Shown here one piece after another: positions 32,193 through 40,155 of a stretch of DNA of 64,000 bases. Under the pieces are notes generated by a model that was not told the DNA's origin, did not search any database, and saw only the letters and a program-made list of their open reading frames with translations. Each line of letters begins with the position of its first letter. Positions within the stretch are counted from its first letter, which is position 1. Made by a program: the position numbers and the translations under genes. Source of the stretch: JARRKU01 sp050288425 (GTDB lineage Bacteria > Desulfobacterota > Desulfobacteria > Desulfobacterales > Desulfosarcinaceae); NCBI GenBank assembly GCA_050288425.1, contig JBNKDU010000173.1, positions 1-64,000 of the forward strand, written 5' to 3'.

Positions 32193-33452
32193 TCAGTCCG
32201 TTCCATCCCGGCCGGTGTGCCAGCGGGCGCCCCGGGGGGTATCTTCGATGACGATGCCGGCACCCAGCAGGCCGTCCCGGAGGGCGTCGGCCACGTTCCA
32301 TTGTTTCCGGCGCCGGAAATCCTCGCGTAGGTCGAGCAGGGCTTCCATCACCGGCTGAAGGCAGGCGGCCCGGCTGGCCGGCCGACCGGCTGCATGGGAG
32401 CCCAGGGCGGCCAGGGCTTCCCGAAAGAGGTCCCGGGCGGCGGCCGAACTCATCTCCCCCTCCAAATCGTCATGGGCGTTCCAGAGCACGCGTTCCATTT
32501 CCATCAGGCCGGCCGCGGCCCGGTCCGGCTGGTCGGCCTGGAGGCCCGTACGTATCTTGGCGGCCAGCTCCCGCAGCGCTTCCCAGGCCGAATCGGTGGC
32601 GGCGGGTTGGACGTCCGCTTGCGCGGGAACAGCGGTCGTCTCCCCGGCAGGCCGGTATCCGGCTGTGACCTCACCGGTCAAAAATTCAAAGGGAAATTCG
32701 TCCCGGGGCGCAAAAACCGCATCCCGGCCCCCGGAGCGCAGGGTCACCGCGCCGATGCCGCGCACGGTCAGTCGCCGGGAGGCCAGGTCGATGATCAGGG
32801 CGGTATGCTCATCCAGCCCCAGAATGGGCACCCCCTGGGGAATCAGCGCCTCCAGCCGGGTCAGCCGTTCGGCCCCCATGAAACAGAAGCGCGTGTCGTG
32901 GTTGCCGCCGTCGGCGTTGTTCCAGTGGGGCACCACCACCAGGTCCAGCCCGAACCGGCCGAGCACATCCAGCCCCTCCACCCAATGGGGGGGCTGGCCC
33001 ACCTTGTAAATCTCGTAGACCGGCAGGGTCAGGCGCCCCATGGTCAGGGCGGCGGCGCTGGCCGAAACCAGACACCCGCCGGCAGCGATGCGCTGGTGCA
33101 AAATCTCCGGAATGGGGCTGTGCCGCAACTGCTCGATGGCATAGGTGGGGCTGCCCGGACCTACGAGGATATAGTCGGCCCGCCGCAGGGTGGCAAAGGC
33201 GGTCTCCGCGGCCGGGTCATCCGCCGACTTGAATGAGGCCACCTGCAGGGGGTGCCGCACCCGATCTGCGAAATACTCGCCGGCCTTCCGGGCGAGATGA
33301 TCGGCATTGAGTTGAAATCCGGCCGGTGTGTCCATGAAAACCGCGCGGGCCGACGGTCCATGACGCCGGACCAATGACTTGTGGACCTCCACCATGGTGG
33401 CGGTGAGCTCTCCGGATCCCATGAGACAGATGGTGCCTTGGTGTTCGGGCAT
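32193..33452 (-). CDS. Peptidase-S51-like protein with cysteinyl-tRNA-synthetase-type C-terminal tail
   Basis: A 419-residue two-part protein. The first 260 residues follow the peptidase S51/cyanophycinase fold (GTICLMGSGELTATMVEVH, ADYILVGPGSPTYAIEQLR). The nucleophile elbow reads LVSASAAALTM, keeping the Ser but not the usual GSSAGA glycines. The last 45 residues (LLDLREDFRRRKQWNVADALRDGL, then GIVIEDTPRGARWHTG) match the extreme C-terminus of cysteinyl-tRNA synthetases. The helical stretch before them (about 295-375) could be the rest of such a domain. The catalytic synthetase core is absent. The ribosome site AAAGGAA precedes the ATG. I know no described protein with this layout. Confidence 0.75.
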   Translation of the reverse strand: MPEHQGTICLMGSGELTATMVEVHKSLVRRHGPSARAVFMDTPAGFQLNADHLARKAGEYFADRVRHPLQVASFKSADDPAAETAFATLRRADYILVGPGSPTYAIEQLRHSPIPEILHQRIAAGGCLVSASAAALTMGRLTLPVYEIYKVGQPPHWVEGLDVLGRFGLDLVVVPHWNNADGGNHDTRFCFMGAERLTRLEALIPQGVPILGLDEHTALIIDLASRRLTVRGIGAVTLRSGGRDAVFAPRDEFPFEFLTGEVTAGYRPAGETTAVPAQADVQPAATDSAWEALRELAAKIRTGLQADQPDRAAAGLMEMERVLWNAHDDLEGEMSSAAARDLFREALAALGSHAAGRPASRAACLQPVMEALLDLREDFRRRKQWNVADALRDGLLGAGIVIEDTPRGARWHTGRDGTD

Positions 33453-33462
33453 TCCGTTCCTT

Positions 33463-34173
33463 TCAGTATAGGGGACGTCCCACAAGTCCAAAGGATTGTC
33501 CGTGTTGAAAAACGTCTATCTTTCCGCGGCGGTAGAGGGTCACCTTCCCGGGCCCGTAAACGGTCCAGCTTTCCGGCGGCGTTCCGCCGATGCCGATGAT
33601 ACCGGTCTGTTCATCTATACCGATTAGGATCGCCCGGGGCAAATTTTTTTGCAATTCGGCTACCCATCCGCCGCCGAAGCGGTTGTGATGCGGAATGACG
33701 CAGGCATCGGCGATCAGCCCGAGCCCGGCCACCGGCTTCCGCGCCCGGGGATCGTAGAGGTGTTCGCACATCACCATGGCACCGGCGCTGCTGCCCGCCA
33801 GAACGGCACCGTCCTCCAGGGCGGCGCACATGGCTTCCCAGGCGGGTGAGGCCGCGAGGGTCTCGGCCAGATAGCCGGGAAACCCTCCCAACATGTAAAT
33901 CAATTTCGCCCGGCGCAGTTCGGCGGCGATAGCCGCATCCGCCGCAGATGCCGCGTCGATCAGGTCCACGGCGGCGACCTCGCCGGCACCCAGGGACCGA
34001 AACCAGTGGATACCGTTCCGGGCGGCCCGCTGGTGGTTGTGATCCAATGCCGCGGCGGCCGGAATGATGCGGATGGCGGCATGGGGCCCGCCGGCCAGAT
34101 CCATGGCGCGCCGATCCGAGGCCGCCATGCCGCCGCCGAATTCCGATCCGCCTTGAAGCATAAGGTATCCCAT
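33463..34173 (-). CDS. Cyanophycinase-like serine peptidase (family S51)
   Basis: A 236-residue S51 protein with the full nucleophile motif VLAGSSAGAMVMCEHL (Ser in GSSAGA), an early MLQGGSEFGGG and a LIADACVIPHHNRFGGG segment typical of cyanophycinase and alpha-aspartyl dipeptidase relatives. It is first in the cluster, with the strong site AAGGAG before the ATG at 34173, and ends 11 bp before the next S51-like gene. No cyanophycin synthetase is in the window, so the substrate may be a dipeptide-like or gamma/beta-aspartyl-linked metabolite of the cluster. Confidence 0.85.
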   Translation of the reverse strand: MGYLMLQGGSEFGGGMAASDRRAMDLAGGPHAAIRIIPAAAALDHNHQRAARNGIHWFRSLGAGEVAAVDLIDAASAADAAIAAELRRAKLIYMLGGFPGYLAETLAASPAWEAMCAALEDGAVLAGSSAGAMVMCEHLYDPRARKPVAGLGLIADACVIPHHNRFGGGWVAELQKNLPRAILIGIDEQTGIIGIGGTPPESWTVYGPGKVTLYRRGKIDVFQHGQSFGLVGRPLY

Positions 34174-34377
34174 TTGAAATTCTCCTTGCATCCTCGATGG
34201 ATCCACCTGAGATTACGATTACGCATTCGGCCCGGGGTGTCAAAGCGATCCCGCGTCGTCCGTGCGGATCTCCCTCGTCGAATCCCGTTCTGCCGGGATC
34301 CGATGCCCCCGCATAAAAATTGACACGATTTGATTCCGACGGCATATTGAAAAAAAACGGAAACAAAGCAGGCGGAA

Positions 34378-35571
34378 ATGATTCCAGTCGACACCCATCG
34401 CACCCTTCGGGGCATTCAAATATTATTGCAAAAGGGGTTGTTCCCATTGGCGGCGGCAGGGGCATTGATTTGCATCCTGTCGGTCTCCTGGGTTTGGGCG
34501 GCCGATAGCCGGGAAGACATTTCCATCGCCTCGATTTTCGCCAAAACCGGTCCGATGGCACCCGCCCATCGGTCTTCGGCCCACGGTGTGCGCATGGCGG
34601 TGGATGAAATCAATGCGACCGGCGGGGTCCTGGGAAGACGGCTCGATCTGGTGGAGATCGATAATTTCGGTACCCCCATCGGTTCCAAGGTGGCCGCAGA
34701 CAAGGCGGTGCAACAGGGGGTCGCCGCCATCATCGGGCCGGCGTTCAGCACCCAGGCCATTGCCGTGGCCAAGGTGGCCCAGGCCAACCGGGTCCCGATG
34801 ATCGCCGCCATTGCCACCCACCCGGGGATTACCGCCACCGGCGACTATATCTTCCGGGTCTGCTTTACCGACCGGCTTCAAGGAGCCGTCATGGGGCGTT
34901 TCGCCCGGCAGCAACTGAAGGCCCGGGGGGTGGTCATCACCGTCAACCTGAACAGTGACTACAGCATCAGCCTGTCGTCGGCTTTCGAGCGGGAATTCAT
35001 CCGGCTGGGCGGCCGGGTGCTGGCCAAATTGCCCTACACGCCCCGGCAGACGAATTTCCGCGACCTCGTCGCCAAAGCCGCCAAGGAGGATCCCGATGTG
35101 CTTTTCGTGCCCGGACACGATGAAAGCGCCCGAATCGTGGTGGATGCCATGGAGAGCGGCCTGCGCGCCATTCCCCTGGGAGGGGACGGATGGGATCACG
35201 AAACCTTTTTCAGCCGGGGCGGCGATCGAATCGAAGAGGCCTATTACACCACCCACTGGCATCCTGAACTGAAAAACACGCGCTCCATGCAGTTCATGGC
35301 CCACTTCGATGATGCGGAGGTGACCCTCACCGCCGCCGCCCTGGCGTACGATGCGGTTTGTCTGGTGGCCGATGCCATCCGCCGGGCCGGATCGGTTCGC
35401 AGGGCGGCCATTCGCGACGCCCTGGCCGCCACCCGCGATTTTCTCGGTGTGACCGGTCGTCTCAAATTCGACGCCAATGGAGATCCGGAGAAAAACGTCA
35501 TCATCATGAAGATTCAGGACGGAACCCCTGTGTACTACCGACAGGAGACCTTCACGGAAGGGAATCCCTGA
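34378..35571 (+). CDS. LivJ-type periplasmic binding protein (first of two)
   Basis: A 397-residue type-1 binding protein. A long signal region ends with LICILSVSWVWAADS. The mature part shows the usual ISIASIFAKTGPMAPAHRSSAHGVRMAVDEINATGG, GPAFSTQAIAVAKVAQAN and ALAYDAVCLVADAIRRAG features. It is followed by a paralogous gene and a hybrid kinase, with no transport genes. The ribosome site AGGCGGAA precedes the ATG. The ligand is unknown. Confidence 0.9.
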   Translation: MIPVDTHRTLRGIQILLQKGLFPLAAAGALICILSVSWVWAADSREDISIASIFAKTGPMAPAHRSSAHGVRMAVDEINATGGVLGRRLDLVEIDNFGTPIGSKVAADKAVQQGVAAIIGPAFSTQAIAVAKVAQANRVPMIAAIATHPGITATGDYIFRVCFTDRLQGAVMGRFARQQLKARGVVITVNLNSDYSISLSSAFEREFIRLGGRVLAKLPYTPRQTNFRDLVAKAAKEDPDVLFVPGHDESARIVVDAMESGLRAIPLGGDGWDHETFFSRGGDRIEEAYYTTHWHPELKNTRSMQFMAHFDDAEVTLTAAALAYDAVCLVADAIRRAGSVRRAAIRDALAATRDFLGVTGRLKFDANGDPEKNVIIMKIQDGTPVYYRQETFTEGNP

Positions 35572-35653
35572 AAAATGCGTGTCCGTTTCCCGGGACTTTT
35601 GCAACATCGGGGTAAAGTGTCCGGGCGAACCGGCCGACAATGAAAGAAGGCCT

Positions 35654-36808
35654 ATGAAGATCTCAAGGATATCAAAATCGGTGCGAATCCTCCTGCTGGG
35701 CCTCCTGATGGTCCCGACGCCGCATTTGATGGGCAACCCAATTGCCGCAGACACGATTCGCATCGGCGTGATCGTGGCACAGACGGGAAAGGCCAGCGAC
35801 TATGGCCTGGCGGCCATCAAAGGCGCCCGACTGGCGGTGGATGAAATCAACACCGGGGGCGGCGTGCTGGACCGGCGCCTGGAACTGGTGATTTTCGACG
35901 ACCGCAGTGCCGCGTTGGGCGCCCGGCAGGCGGCGTTGAGAGCGGTGGAACAAAAAGTGACGGCCGTGGTCGGCGCGGTGTGGAGCACGCACTCCATGGC
36001 CGTCGCACCTGTGCTGCAGGCCAATCAGATCCCCATGATCAGCCCGGGATCCACCGCTCCAGGGGTGACCCGGTTAGGCAATTATATTTTCCGAACCAGC
36101 TACACGGATGAATTCCAGGGAGAAATGATGGCCGAATTCGCCTATCACGCCATGGGATTTCGCAAAGCCGCGGTGCTGGTGAACATCAGTGAGACCTATT
36201 GCCAGGTTCTGGCGCAATACTTCACGACCTATTTCAAATCCCAGGGAGGGGAGATCGTCCTCCAGGCGGAGTACAAGGGATCGGACAGCGATTTTCGCAG
36301 AATTCTAGAGCCCCTGAAACACCATCATCCCGAGCTGGTGTTTTTGCCCGGATACACCCGCGACAGCGGGTTGATCATGAAACAAGCCAGGAACATGGCC
36401 ATCAACACGACTTTCATGGGGGGGGACGCCTGGGAGACCGCCATCGCCGACTATGCCCGCGAAGCCCTGGAGGGAAGCTATTTTTCCACGTTCTGGCACC
36501 CCAATGTGCCGTTCCGCCAAAGCCGGCAGTTCATCGAACGCTACCGGGCCGCCCATGGAAACGAGGAGATCAGCTCCTACGCCCCCCTGGCATACGATGC
36601 CGTTTCGCTTCTGGCGGATGCCATCCGCCGGGCAAACAGCCTGGCTCCGGAAGCGATCCGGGAGGCCCTGGCCGACACACGGGAATTTGCCGGCGCCACG
36701 GGCAGCTTCACCTTCAATGCCGACGGCGATCCGGTAAGCAAGGGGGCCTCCATCCTGCAATTCAACAAGGGGCGCTGGGTCTTCTACCGAGCCTTTGCCC
36801 CGCGGTAA
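35654..36808 (+). CDS. LivJ-type periplasmic binding protein (second of two)
   Basis: A 384-residue paralogue of the preceding gene: signal peptide MKISRISKSVRILLLGLLM with cleavage near IAAD, then IRIGVIVAQTGKASDYGLAAIKGARLAVDEINTGGG and LAYDAVSLLADAIRRAN. The last two segments are almost the same as in the first protein, which suggests a tandem duplication. The start at 35654 follows GAAAGAAGG. The kinase gene begins 15 bp after its stop, so all three are likely one operon, with the two proteins offering different ligands to one kinase. Confidence 0.9.
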   Translation: MKISRISKSVRILLLGLLMVPTPHLMGNPIAADTIRIGVIVAQTGKASDYGLAAIKGARLAVDEINTGGGVLDRRLELVIFDDRSAALGARQAALRAVEQKVTAVVGAVWSTHSMAVAPVLQANQIPMISPGSTAPGVTRLGNYIFRTSYTDEFQGEMMAEFAYHAMGFRKAAVLVNISETYCQVLAQYFTTYFKSQGGEIVLQAEYKGSDSDFRRILEPLKHHHPELVFLPGYTRDSGLIMKQARNMAINTTFMGGDAWETAIADYAREALEGSYFSTFWHPNVPFRQSRQFIERYRAAHGNEEISSYAPLAYDAVSLLADAIRRANSLAPEAIREALADTREFAGATGSFTFNADGDPVSKGASILQFNKGRWVFYRAFAPR

Positions 36809-36823
36809 ACAGAGGCGCCCCCT

Positions 36824-38914
36824 TTGCCGTTCAAGAATCCGCAAAAACTCAGCTTTCGCATCAACGCCGCCGTCTGGACCGTCTGCGCGGCGCTGCTGCT
36901 GCTGTTCGGCATCTTCTTCTACCGCTTCGAACAGCAGCAGTTTCAAACCCACCTGGACCAATCCAAGGTTTTGCTGGAATCGGTGTTTCATCAGAAACGT
37001 GAAATGCTGGCCAACGAAATCTTCGCCAACCACCGCAAGGCGTTGATCCGGACACTGGAAGAGATAAAGGCTGTGGAAGGCATCACCGCCGTTCATTTGT
37101 TCGATGCCGACGGTCATCTGACGGAATGGGAGGGCGAAGGCCGCCGTTCCGATTTAGACCGGGACCAGCGCAGGCAATTGATTCAGGGCCCCTTGTTCAA
37201 CGAAATCATGTTCCAGGATCGCGCGCACCTGGCCTTCATCGGCACCATCGAAGTCATCGGCGAGCGCCAGGGATACGCCGAATTGTTCTTCGATCTATCG
37301 GAGATGAAACAGACCTCGCGCTATCGTATCCTGCTGATCATCCTGGTTTACGGGGGCCTGCTGGTGGTGCTCTCCATGGTGCTGCATCTGCTGGTGACCC
37401 GATTGGTCATCGAACCGGTATCGAAAATCCGCGACGCCATGGACCGGGTGATGCAGGGCCACCTGGGCGAACAGGTGGCCCTGGAGCAGAACAACGAAAT
37501 CGGCGAAGTGGCCACCGCCTTCAACAGCATGTCGGAGCAGCTCAAGGAACAGCGTCAACGCCTGCTGCACTCCATGTCCCTGCGGGACTCCTATGCCGAA
37601 CTTTTGGAAGAGACCAACCGCAAACTGGCCCGGTTGAACACCGACTTGGAATCCATCGTGGACCAGCGCACCCGGGAACTGCGGCAGAGCAATGAAAAAC
37701 TGCGCAACCAGATCCAGGAGCGCGTCCGTGCGGAGCAGGCCCGGCGCGCCCTCGAAGAGCGTCTGTCGCGTTCTCAGAAGATGGAGGCCCTGGGGCTGCT
37801 GGCCGGCGGCGTGGCCCACGACCTGAACAATGTGCTCTCCGGCATCGTCAGCTTTCCCGAACTGATTCTGCTGGATATGGCGGCGGATCACGATCTGCGG
37901 CCCATCATGGAGACCATCCATAAATCGGGACAGAAGGCCGCGGCCATCGTCCAGGATCTGCTCACCCTGGCCCGTCGGGGGGTCACCCACACCGATGTGC
38001 TCAACCTCAACTCCGATATCATCGAGGACTACCTCAATTCACCCGAGTTCAAGAAAATTCATTCCTTCTATCCCTATATTTCCCTCGAGACCCGGCTCGA
38101 CCCGCAATTGATGAACCTGCGCGGCTCCACCGTGCACCTGCGCAAAGTAATCATGAACCTGGTTTCCAACGCGGCCGAGGCCCAACCCGACGGCGGGCAT
38201 ATCCTCATCACCACCGAGAACCGCTATGTGGATCGACCCGTCAGCGGCTACGACCAGGTCAACGAGGGCGATTATGTGGTTCTGCGGGTGGAGGACCAGG
38301 GCACGGGCATCGCCCCGGAGGACATGAACCGCATCTTCGAGCCCTTTTACACCAAGAAGGTGATGGGACGCAGCGGCACCGGCCTTGGCATGGCCGTGGT
38401 CTGGGGAACGGTTCAGGATCACCACGGATATATCAATGTGGAGAGCGAGGTTGGAGAGGGGACAATATTCGAACTCTATTTCCCGGTGACCCGCGACAGC
38501 ATCGAAACCAAAGAAAAGGTGGTTCCCCTGGATAGCTATGTGGGCCACGGGGAGAAGGTCCTGGTGATCGACGACGTTCCGGAACAGCGCAAAATCGCCT
38601 CCCAGCTCCTCCTCCGCCTGAACTACGACGTGGCCGTGGTGGAGAGCGGTGAAGCGGCCCTGGCATACCTGGCCTCGGAAAAAGTGGATATCCTGGTGAT
38701 CGACATGATCATGGATCCGGGGATCGACGGCCTGGAGACCTATTCCAAGGTGATCGACTTGCATCCGGGGCAGAAGGCCATCATCGCCAGCGGGTATGCG
38801 GAAAACGAACGGGTGAGGGAAGCCCAGCACCTGGGCGCCGGGGCCTATGTCCGCAAGCCCTACACCATCGAAAACATCGGCATGGCGCTACGCAGGGAAC
38901 TCGACCGTGAGTAA
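36824..38914 (+). CDS. Hybrid sensor histidine kinase (HAMP-HisKA-HATPase-REC)
   Basis: A 696-residue kinase starting at a TTG (AGAGG lies about 8 nt upstream). Domains in order: membrane segment (about 14-32), a roughly 130-residue periplasmic region, membrane segment (about 168-192), HAMP and a coiled coil. HisKA follows with phospho-His in GLLAGGVAHDLNNVLSGIVS, then HATPase (VEDQGTGI, GTGLGMAVV) and a receiver with acceptor Asp in ILVIDMIMDPGIDG. It follows two LivJ-like binding proteins and resembles the kinase at 6481-9087 in its HisKA box. Its output partner is not in the window. Confidence 0.92.
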   Translation: MPFKNPQKLSFRINAAVWTVCAALLLLFGIFFYRFEQQQFQTHLDQSKVLLESVFHQKREMLANEIFANHRKALIRTLEEIKAVEGITAVHLFDADGHLTEWEGEGRRSDLDRDQRRQLIQGPLFNEIMFQDRAHLAFIGTIEVIGERQGYAELFFDLSEMKQTSRYRILLIILVYGGLLVVLSMVLHLLVTRLVIEPVSKIRDAMDRVMQGHLGEQVALEQNNEIGEVATAFNSMSEQLKEQRQRLLHSMSLRDSYAELLEETNRKLARLNTDLESIVDQRTRELRQSNEKLRNQIQERVRAEQARRALEERLSRSQKMEALGLLAGGVAHDLNNVLSGIVSFPELILLDMAADHDLRPIMETIHKSGQKAAAIVQDLLTLARRGVTHTDVLNLNSDIIEDYLNSPEFKKIHSFYPYISLETRLDPQLMNLRGSTVHLRKVIMNLVSNAAEAQPDGGHILITTENRYVDRPVSGYDQVNEGDYVVLRVEDQGTGIAPEDMNRIFEPFYTKKVMGRSGTGLGMAVVWGTVQDHHGYINVESEVGEGTIFELYFPVTRDSIETKEKVVPLDSYVGHGEKVLVIDDVPEQRKIASQLLLRLNYDVAVVESGEAALAYLASEKVDILVIDMIMDPGIDGLETYSKVIDLHPGQKAIIASGYAENERVREAQHLGAGAYVRKPYTIENIGMALRRELDRE

Positions 38915-38935
38915 CGGCGCCGGAAAGCCATCTCG

Positions 38936-39076
38936 TCAGGGGATGGTGGGCTGGGACGCGAAGCGCGGTTCGTGCAGGGAAATCAGGATGTCGGCCATGG
39001 ACTTGACCTGCTGCAGGATATCATAGGCCTGGTAAGTATTCACCGCCGTCCCCGGCGGGATGACGTCCATCTCCAT
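38936..39076 (-). CDS. Small hypothetical protein (46 residues)
   Basis: A short frame 6 bp downstream of the HEAT-repeat gene on the same strand, with GGGAG upstream of the ATG at 39076 (a second ATG two codons in). The product is acidic to neutral with no membrane segment (core QAYDILQQVKSMADILISLHEPRF). Its tight position after the HEAT-repeat stop and the sensible codon use support a real gene, but I know no family. Confidence 0.5.
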   Translation of the reverse strand: MEMDVIPPGTAVNTYQAYDILQQVKSMADILISLHEPRFASQPTIP

Positions 39077-39082
39077 CTCATT

Positions 39083-40003
39083 TCAGTCTCCCTCCATGGC
39101 CAGATTGATGGAGTCGATGTGATGGATCAGCCGGGTGGCGGCCTGACGCACCCGGACCGAGGGATCCTGCACCCGGCTCCGGATCTTGGCGGCCAGGGGC
39201 AGCAGGTGCTGCCGCGGCAGGTGTACCAGACGGGTCAGGGCCAATTCACGGATGCGCGCATCCGCGTCGTCGATGCAGCGTTCATACTGGTCCAGATTCC
39301 GGAGTGAATCGGCCACGCCGTTGAACACCACCAGGGCATCGTAGCGCAGGTCGGCATCCTGGTGTTGCAGATAGGTCTTGCAGATCCGGGCCACTTCGCC
39401 CTGCCGGGAGGGAAAATGGCCCAGATTGTAAAGAATGCTGCGCTGTTGTTCCTTGGAACCGTGTTGCAGACGCTGGGTCAGGAGGGAGAAGAAGCTGTCG
39501 TCCCGGAGGTTGGACAGCGCATTGACCGCCGCCTGCTGCACCTCGATATCGTCGTCCGCCAGACAGTCGACCAACTCGGGCGCCGCCGCCAGGTTGCCTT
39601 CCCATCCAAGGGCAAAGGCGGCATTGGCGCGTATCGACGGATCGGAATGCTCCAGGTCGACCAGCAATTGGGCCACCAGCGTGTCCGGATCGTGCAGCGA
39701 TCCGCCCACCAGACTGAGTTGAACGGCCGCCGCCTGACGGACGGAACCGTTCAGGTCCCCGTCCCGCATGATCGCCAGCAGCGGATCGAGGACGCGTTCG
39801 CTGGCCAGGGTACCCATCATGATCACGATCTTTACCTTGAGTTCCTCTTCGGCGACTTCGAACCCCTTCAACAACACCTCCAGGGCCAGGTCGCCGTCTG
39901 CCACCAACCGGTCCATGGCCGTCAGATAGGCGCGCACCTTGCCCAGAACACGATCGCGGACGTTGAAGGGAATGATATTGCCGGCGGATTTATCTGTTGT
40001 CAT
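39083..40003 (-). CDS. HEAT-repeat protein
   Basis: A 306-residue soluble protein made almost wholly of helical HEAT-like repeats of about 30 residues, for example SIRANAAFALGWEGNLAAAPELVDCLADDDIEVQQAAVNALSNL. These are scaffolds for protein binding, often next to chemotaxis, phycobilin or regulatory genes; no partner is obvious here. It sits between a kinase locus and the EndoQ-helicase gene with its own gap of 152 bp upstream. The ATG at 40003 is the best internal start; the longer frame overlaps the gap without a ribosome site. Confidence 0.85.
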   Translation of the reverse strand: MTTDKSAGNIIPFNVRDRVLGKVRAYLTAMDRLVADGDLALEVLLKGFEVAEEELKVKIVIMMGTLASERVLDPLLAIMRDGDLNGSVRQAAAVQLSLVGGSLHDPDTLVAQLLVDLEHSDPSIRANAAFALGWEGNLAAAPELVDCLADDDIEVQQAAVNALSNLRDDSFFSLLTQRLQHGSKEQQRSILYNLGHFPSRQGEVARICKTYLQHQDADLRYDALVVFNGVADSLRNLDQYERCIDDADARIRELALTRLVHLPRQHLLPLAAKIRSRVQDPSVRVRQAATRLIHHIDSINLAMEGD

Positions 40004-40155
40004 GGCGGAGAGTCGGTCATTTTCGTTTGAACGTCGCAAGGCCCTGCTGCTGGGGAGGGATGGTGCCACGGGCCGCCCGGATTGTCCAGGGGGAATCCAT
40101 TTTTCCAAGCTCTTCAGGTTCGCATGAATATGTGAAGTTGTTTCTGCGCTAGCGC

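Noticed and set aside
33471..33481. GGGGACGTCCC palindrome, similar to the outer end of the 116-bp palindromic element
   Set aside because: There is no matching second arm nearby and the bases are part of the last codons of the S51 gene, so a chance palindrome is enough.
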